9,418 bases of DNA, taken from positions 1-9,418 of the forward strand of contig JAUYAJ010000203.1 in assembly GCA_030693565.1 (NCBI GenBank), written 5' to 3'. Below are positions 6,605 through 9,418 of this stretch, piece by piece (positions within the stretch are counted from its first letter, which is position 1; each line of letters begins with the position of its first letter). A program made the translations under genes and the position numbers. The stretch is from Rubrivivax sp. (GTDB taxonomy: Bacteria > Pseudomonadota > Gammaproteobacteria > Burkholderiales > Burkholderiaceae_C). Under the pieces are notes generated by a model. It made no database searches. It saw only the letters and a program-made list of their open reading frames with translations, and was not told the origin of the DNA.

Positions 6605-7174
6605 TCACCTCAATGCAGCCATACCCAGCCAGCGGCCGACAAGACGGCTGGGCACGAGCAGTCCGAGTTGCTTGAGGCGGCTGGCGAACTCGGTGGTGAG
6701 CTGGGACTCGGCATGGAAGGCCTGCAGAAAGGTCAGCACGCGCTGGAGGTATGCGCTTTCGCGGCCATCAGCCTCGAACAAGGGGTCGCCGCGCTCGCCG
6801 CCAAGGCCGGGGTAGACCTCGTCGATGCAGACGGTGAGCCGCTCGCTGTCATCGGTGCGCGCCAGCACGAAGGGGTAGCGCCGCGCGAACGCTGGTACAT
6901 AGGTCCCCGGCTCCCACACGCCTGCTGCATCGACCATCAGGTTCTCGCCATCGCGCAGACCGACCAGCGCGGCCACGTTGAAGGGCCCGCCGTCCAATCC
7001 GACGAAAACGATCGGGTAGTCGCGCGCCACGTCGACGAACTCGGTGCTGGCGATGGGCACGGCGTTGGTGCGCGCAGCGAAGCGGAAGTGGTCTGGCCTG
7101 ACCTCCAGCCTCAAGCCTTGGTGGCGTTCACGGTTCAAGGCGATGGGGCGCTCGTAGAACATCAGATGCGCCAT
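6605..7174 (-). CDS. SapC-family protein, apparently shortened at the C-terminus
   Basis: The product has 189 residues. The N-terminal pattern matches the SapC family: MFYERPIALNRERHQGLRL (5-23), 'FRFAARTNAVPIASTEF' (30-46), YPIVFVG (53-59), a LRDGENLMVD strand (73-82), 'YVPAFARRYPFVLA' (92-105) and CIDEVYPGL (116-124). SapC proteins are soluble proteins linked by name to S-layer loci in Campylobacter; their biochemical role is unsettled. Full-length members as I recall them run to about 230-250 residues and continue after the LLVP motif (here 172-175) with a further conserved domain; this one stops about 14 residues later. Start: ATG at 7174 follows GAGGA with good spacing; the longer frame to 7294 runs into the upstream terminator and is unlikely. 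It lies downstream of the rplQ terminator in the same direction and has no obvious strong promoter. Confidence 0.85.
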   Translation of the reverse strand: MAHLMFYERPIALNRERHQGLRLEVRPDHFRFAARTNAVPIASTEFVDVARDYPIVFVGLDGGPFNVAALVGLRDGENLMVDAAGVWEPGTYVPAFARRYPFVLARTDDSERLTVCIDEVYPGLGGERGDPLFEADGRESAYLQRVLTFLQAFHAESQLTTEFASRLKQLGLLVPSRLVGRWLGMAALR

Positions 7175-7252
7175 GGTCGGTGTCCTCGAATGGGGCGGGA
7201 ATGCACCGACTGTAGCGCCCACCACGCGACCGACCAGGCGCCGGAAAAACGA

Positions 7253-7281
7253 AAAGGCCGGCGCTTGTGGCGCCGGCCTTT
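7253..7281 (-). terminator. Rho-independent terminator of the alpha ribosomal operon
   Basis: A perfect 12-base stem AAAGGCCGGCGC (7253-7264) / GCGCCGGCCTTT (7270-7281) with a 5-base loop. Read on the - strand it starts about 44 bases after the rplQ stop and is followed by TTTTCGTTTTT. This is the strongest terminator in the window and separates the ribosomal operon from the SapC gene. Confidence 0.9.
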
Positions 7282-7324
7282 GATCGATCAGCACCGGCCA
7301 GGGCCGGTGCGCAGAGCTGTTGCT

Positions 7325-7726
7325 TTACTCGCTGGCGCTGTCAGCAGCCGTTTCGGTGGCTTCGACCTCAGGGCGATCGACCAACTCGACATAGGCCATC
7401 GGCGCGTTGTCGCCCACGCGAAAGCCCATCTTCAGGATGCGGGTGTAACCACCCGGACGGTCCTGGTAACGCGGGCCGAGCACGTTGAACAGCTTGCTGA
7501 CGATGTCGCGGTCGCGGGTGCGGTCGAAGGCCAGCCGGCGATTGGCCAGCGTCGGCTCCTTGCCCAGCGTGATCAGCGGCTCGACGACGCGGCGCAGTTC
7601 CTTGGCCTTGGGCACGGTGGTCTTGATGGCCTCGTGCTCGATCAGCGAGTTGCACATGTTGCGCAGCATCGCCAGGCGATGGCTGCTGGTGCGGTTGAGT
7701 TTGCGAAGACCGTGACGGTGGCGCAT
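7325..7726 (-). CDS. rplQ: 50S ribosomal protein L17
   Basis: The product has 133 residues and is a full-length bacterial L17, a large-subunit protein near the exit of the peptide tunnel. The highly conserved start MRHRHGLRKLNRTSSHR is followed by RLAMLRNMCNSLIEHE, 'TTVPKAKELRRVVEPLITLGK' and the ending core GGYTRILKMGFRVGDNAPMA. A short acidic Ala/Thr/Glu-rich tail (about 118-133) is typical of betaproteobacterial copies. The ribosome site AAAGGAAAG lies a few bases before the ATG. It is the last gene of the alpha operon, as in E. coli, and is followed by a strong terminator. Confidence 0.98.
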   Translation of the reverse strand: MRHRHGLRKLNRTSSHRLAMLRNMCNSLIEHEAIKTTVPKAKELRRVVEPLITLGKEPTLANRRLAFDRTRDRDIVSKLFNVLGPRYQDRPGGYTRILKMGFRVGDNAPMAYVELVDRPEVEATETAADSASE

Positions 7727-7848
7727 GGTGCTTTCCTTTCTTGCGTTTTAAGCCGGCAGCCGTATCAGGTACTGCCGGGTGCACCGGGCTGCCCTGAAGG
7801 CAGACCCATGGTTCTGGACGGCGCTTCAGGCCGTCCGTTGCAGCGCTT
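7727..7848 (-). other. rpoA-rplQ spacer with a hairpin
   Basis: The 122-base spacer is longer than the roughly 40 bases seen in E. coli (recalled). Thirteen bases after the rpoA stop, GGACGGC (7816-7822) pairs with GCCGTCC (7830-7836) around a 7-base loop. No T-run follows on the - strand, so read-through to rplQ is expected. The hairpin could mark partial attenuation, RNA processing or mRNA stabilisation. Confidence 0.5.
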
Positions 7849-8835
7849 TCAGCGCTTGTCCAGCCCTTGTGGAGGCCAGTTCTCCAGCCGCGCGCCAAGC
7901 GTGAGCCCGCGCGAAGCCAGCACTTCTTTGATCTCGTTGAGCGACTTGCGACCCAGGTTGGGGGTCTTGAGCAGCTCGGTCTCGGTGCGCTGAATCAGGT
8001 CGCCGATGTAATAGATGGTCTCGGCCTTGAGGCAGTTGGCCGAACGCACCGTCAGCTCGAGCTCGTCGACCGGACGCAGCAGGATGGGGTCGAAAGACTC
8101 CTTGCGCTGGATCGGCTGGTCGAAGATCTCGTTCGGGTTCACTTCCAGCTGGGCGAAGATCGCCAGCTGCTCGACCAGGATGCGAGCCGACTGGCGGATC
8201 GCTTCTTCCGGCGGAATGGCGCCGTTGGTCTCGATCTCCATCACCAGCTTGTCGAGGTCGGTGCGCTGCTCGACGCGGGCGTTCTCGACCGAGTAGCTGA
8301 CGCGACGAACGGGCGAGAACGACGCGTCCAGAACGATGCGACCGATCGACTTGGTCGGCTCGTCGCCATAACGGCGCAGCGAGCCTGGCACATAGCCGCG
8401 GCCCTTTTCGACCTTGATCTGCATGTCGAGCTTGCCGCCTTGCGACAGGTGGGCAATGACGTGCTCGGGATTGATGATCTCGACGTCGTGCGGGGTCTGG
8501 ATGTCGCCGGCCGTGACCGGGCCCTCGCCTTCCTTGCGCAGCACCAGCGTGACTTCGTCACGGTTGTGCAGCCGGAAAACCACGCCCTTCAGGTTGAGCA
8601 TGATATGGACGACGTCTTCCTGGACACCGTCGATGGCCGAATATTCGTGCAGCACGCCGGCAATGGTGACTTCGGTCGGCGCGTAGCCGACCATCGAGCC
8701 CAGCAGCACCCGGCGCAAGGCATTGCCCAGCGTGTGGCCGTAGCCGCGCTCGAAGGGTTCGAGCGTAGCCTTGGCGCGGTTGCCGCCGAGCGGCTCGACT
8801 TGAATGGCCTTGGGCTTCAGAAGAGTGGTTTGCAT
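7849..8835 (-). CDS. rpoA: DNA-directed RNA polymerase subunit alpha
   Basis: The product has 328 residues, essentially the length of the E. coli protein (329). The alpha subunit dimerises to nucleate RNA polymerase assembly, and its C-terminal domain contacts UP elements and activators. The N-terminal domain (about 1-230) shows ERGYGHTLGNALRRVLL (29-45), EYSAIDGVQEDV and a GYVPGSLRRYG stretch; the C-terminal domain (about 250-315) shows TVRSANCLKAE with Arg264, equivalent to the DNA-contacting Arg265 of E. coli, and TPNLGRKSLNEIKE with its helix-hairpin-helix. The start ATG at 8835 follows AGGAA about 10 bases upstream. It sits between rpsD and rplQ as in the standard proteobacterial alpha operon. 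Confidence 0.99.
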   Translation of the reverse strand: MQTTLLKPKAIQVEPLGGNRAKATLEPFERGYGHTLGNALRRVLLGSMVGYAPTEVTIAGVLHEYSAIDGVQEDVVHIMLNLKGVVFRLHNRDEVTLVLRKEGEGPVTAGDIQTPHDVEIINPEHVIAHLSQGGKLDMQIKVEKGRGYVPGSLRRYGDEPTKSIGRIVLDASFSPVRRVSYSVENARVEQRTDLDKLVMEIETNGAIPPEEAIRQSARILVEQLAIFAQLEVNPNEIFDQPIQRKESFDPILLRPVDELELTVRSANCLKAETIYYIGDLIQRTETELLKTPNLGRKSLNEIKEVLASRGLTLGARLENWPPQGLDKR

Positions 8836-8985
8836 TGAGTCTGAGTTCCTGTCAATACCCTCGGCTCGTTACACCGATAAGGCTGATGGACCGAGCCGGG
8901 CGGCGGAAATGGGGCGCTTCGAGCCCGACGAAACGAAGCGCCATGCGAGGGCGACGCGCAGGCGAGGGCGCCTGCGCCACTGTCA
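8836..8985 (-). other. rpsD-rpoA spacer carrying three hairpins
   Basis: This 150-base spacer, far longer than the about 25 bases of E. coli (recalled), contains three inverted repeats. GCGCAGGCG (8956-8964) pairs with CGCCTGCGC (8969-8977), eight bases after the rpsD stop. GGCGCTTCG (8913-8921) pairs with CGAAGCGCC (8934-8942). CGGCTCG (8862-8868) pairs with CGAGCCG (8892-8898). None is followed by a T-run on the - strand. No gene or good sigma-70 promoter is visible. Confidence 0.6.
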
Positions 8986-9418
8986 TCAGCGCGAATACAA
9001 CTCGACGATGAGCGCTTCTTTGATCTCGGCACCGAACTGGTCGCGGTCCGGGACCTTCTTGAACACGCCCTCGAGCTTGGTCACGTCGACCTGCACCCAG
9101 TCGCACTGGCCCACCGACTGCGCGAGCTTGACGGCGTCCACCACACGCAGCTGCGACTTGGCCTTCTCGCGGATGGCCAGTGCATCGCCGGCTTTCACCG
9201 AATACGACGGGATGTTCACGACGGTACCGTTGACCGTCAGCGCTTTGTGCGAGACCAGCTGACGGGCCTCGGCGCGCGTCGAGCCGAAACCCATGCGGTA
9301 GACAACGTTGTCCAGCCGCGATTCCAGCAGCGCCAGCAGGTTCGAGCCGGTGTTGCCTTTGCGGCGCTCGGCCTCGGCAAAGTAGCGGCGGAACTGGCGC
9401 TCAAGCACGCCGTACATG
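8986..9418 (-). CDS. rpsD: 30S ribosomal protein S4 (N-terminus beyond the window)
   Basis: The visible 143 or so residues are the C-terminal two thirds of S4, a primary 16S rRNA binding protein that starts assembly of the small-subunit body and, in E. coli, represses its own operon. Visible are YGVLERQFRRYFAEAERRKG, TGSNLLALLESRLDNVVYRMG, and the S4 RNA-binding domain with GSTRAEARQLVSHKALTVNG and NIPSYSVKAGD. The usual length is about 205-210 residues, so about 65 residues lie past the right edge. The Met at 9417 is internal, not the start. The TGA at 8986-8988 is followed 150 bases later by rpoA. Confidence 0.97.
   Translation of the reverse strand, partial: MYGVLERQFRRYFAEAERRKGNTGSNLLALLESRLDNVVYRMGFGSTRAEARQLVSHKALTVNGTVVNIPSYSVKAGDALAIREKAKSQLRVVDAVKLAQSVGQCDWVQVDVTKLEGVFKKVPDRDQFGAEIKEALIVELYSR

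Noticed and set aside
6572..8838. Long + strand frames at 6572-7993 and 7867-8838
   Set aside because: They are antisense to SapC, rplQ and rpoA, whose products are clearly recognised on the - strand.
8850..8855. Perfect -35 hexamer TTGACA on the - strand just before rpoA
   Set aside because: At 17 bases downstream the sequence is CAAACC, not a -10 box, and initiation would fall inside rpoA.

Overview
The window is high-GC DNA from a betaproteobacterium, most likely of the order Burkholderiales. That placement rests on recognised protein families (a Bug-type tripartite tricarboxylate receptor, a PEP-CTERM protein, an RpoA and L17 of proteobacterial type) and on the GC-rich codon usage. The genus cannot be fixed from the sequence; a Rubrivivax/Leptothrix/Ideonella-like organism is a guess.

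Left part (1-3084, all + strand): a lipoprotein solute-binding protein of the amino-acid ABC family, then an isocitrate lyase/PEP mutase superfamily enzyme, then 26 bases later a Bug-family periplasmic receptor. The last two look like a small operon pairing capture of a carboxylate with a lyase-type enzyme. No permease genes are visible.

Middle part (3113-6252): a 625-residue TonB/TolA-like envelope protein lies on the - strand, convergent with the Bug gene. It has one N-terminal membrane anchor, a Pro/Ala-rich stretch, a very regular Arg/Glu/Ala helix built on a five-residue repeat, and a TonB C-terminal domain. About 320 bases of non-coding DNA separate it from a divergent + strand gene for a secreted PEP-CTERM protein, an exosortase substrate whose central region I do not recognise.

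Right part (6298-9418, all genes on the - strand): the initiator tRNA-fMet with its own promoter and terminator, an apparently C-terminally shortened SapC-family protein, a strong terminator, and the distal end of the alpha ribosomal operon, read rpsD (cut by the window edge), rpoA, rplQ. The spacers on both sides of rpoA are long and carry several hairpins.

Most of the window is ordinary chromosomal sequence. I see no phage, insertion sequence, CRISPR array or defence system. The points most worth a second look are the pentapeptide repeat of the TonB/TolA-like protein, the unclear translation start of that gene, a possible sigma-54 promoter before the PEP-CTERM gene, the shortened SapC gene beside tRNA-fMet, and the hairpin-rich spacers inside the alpha operon.
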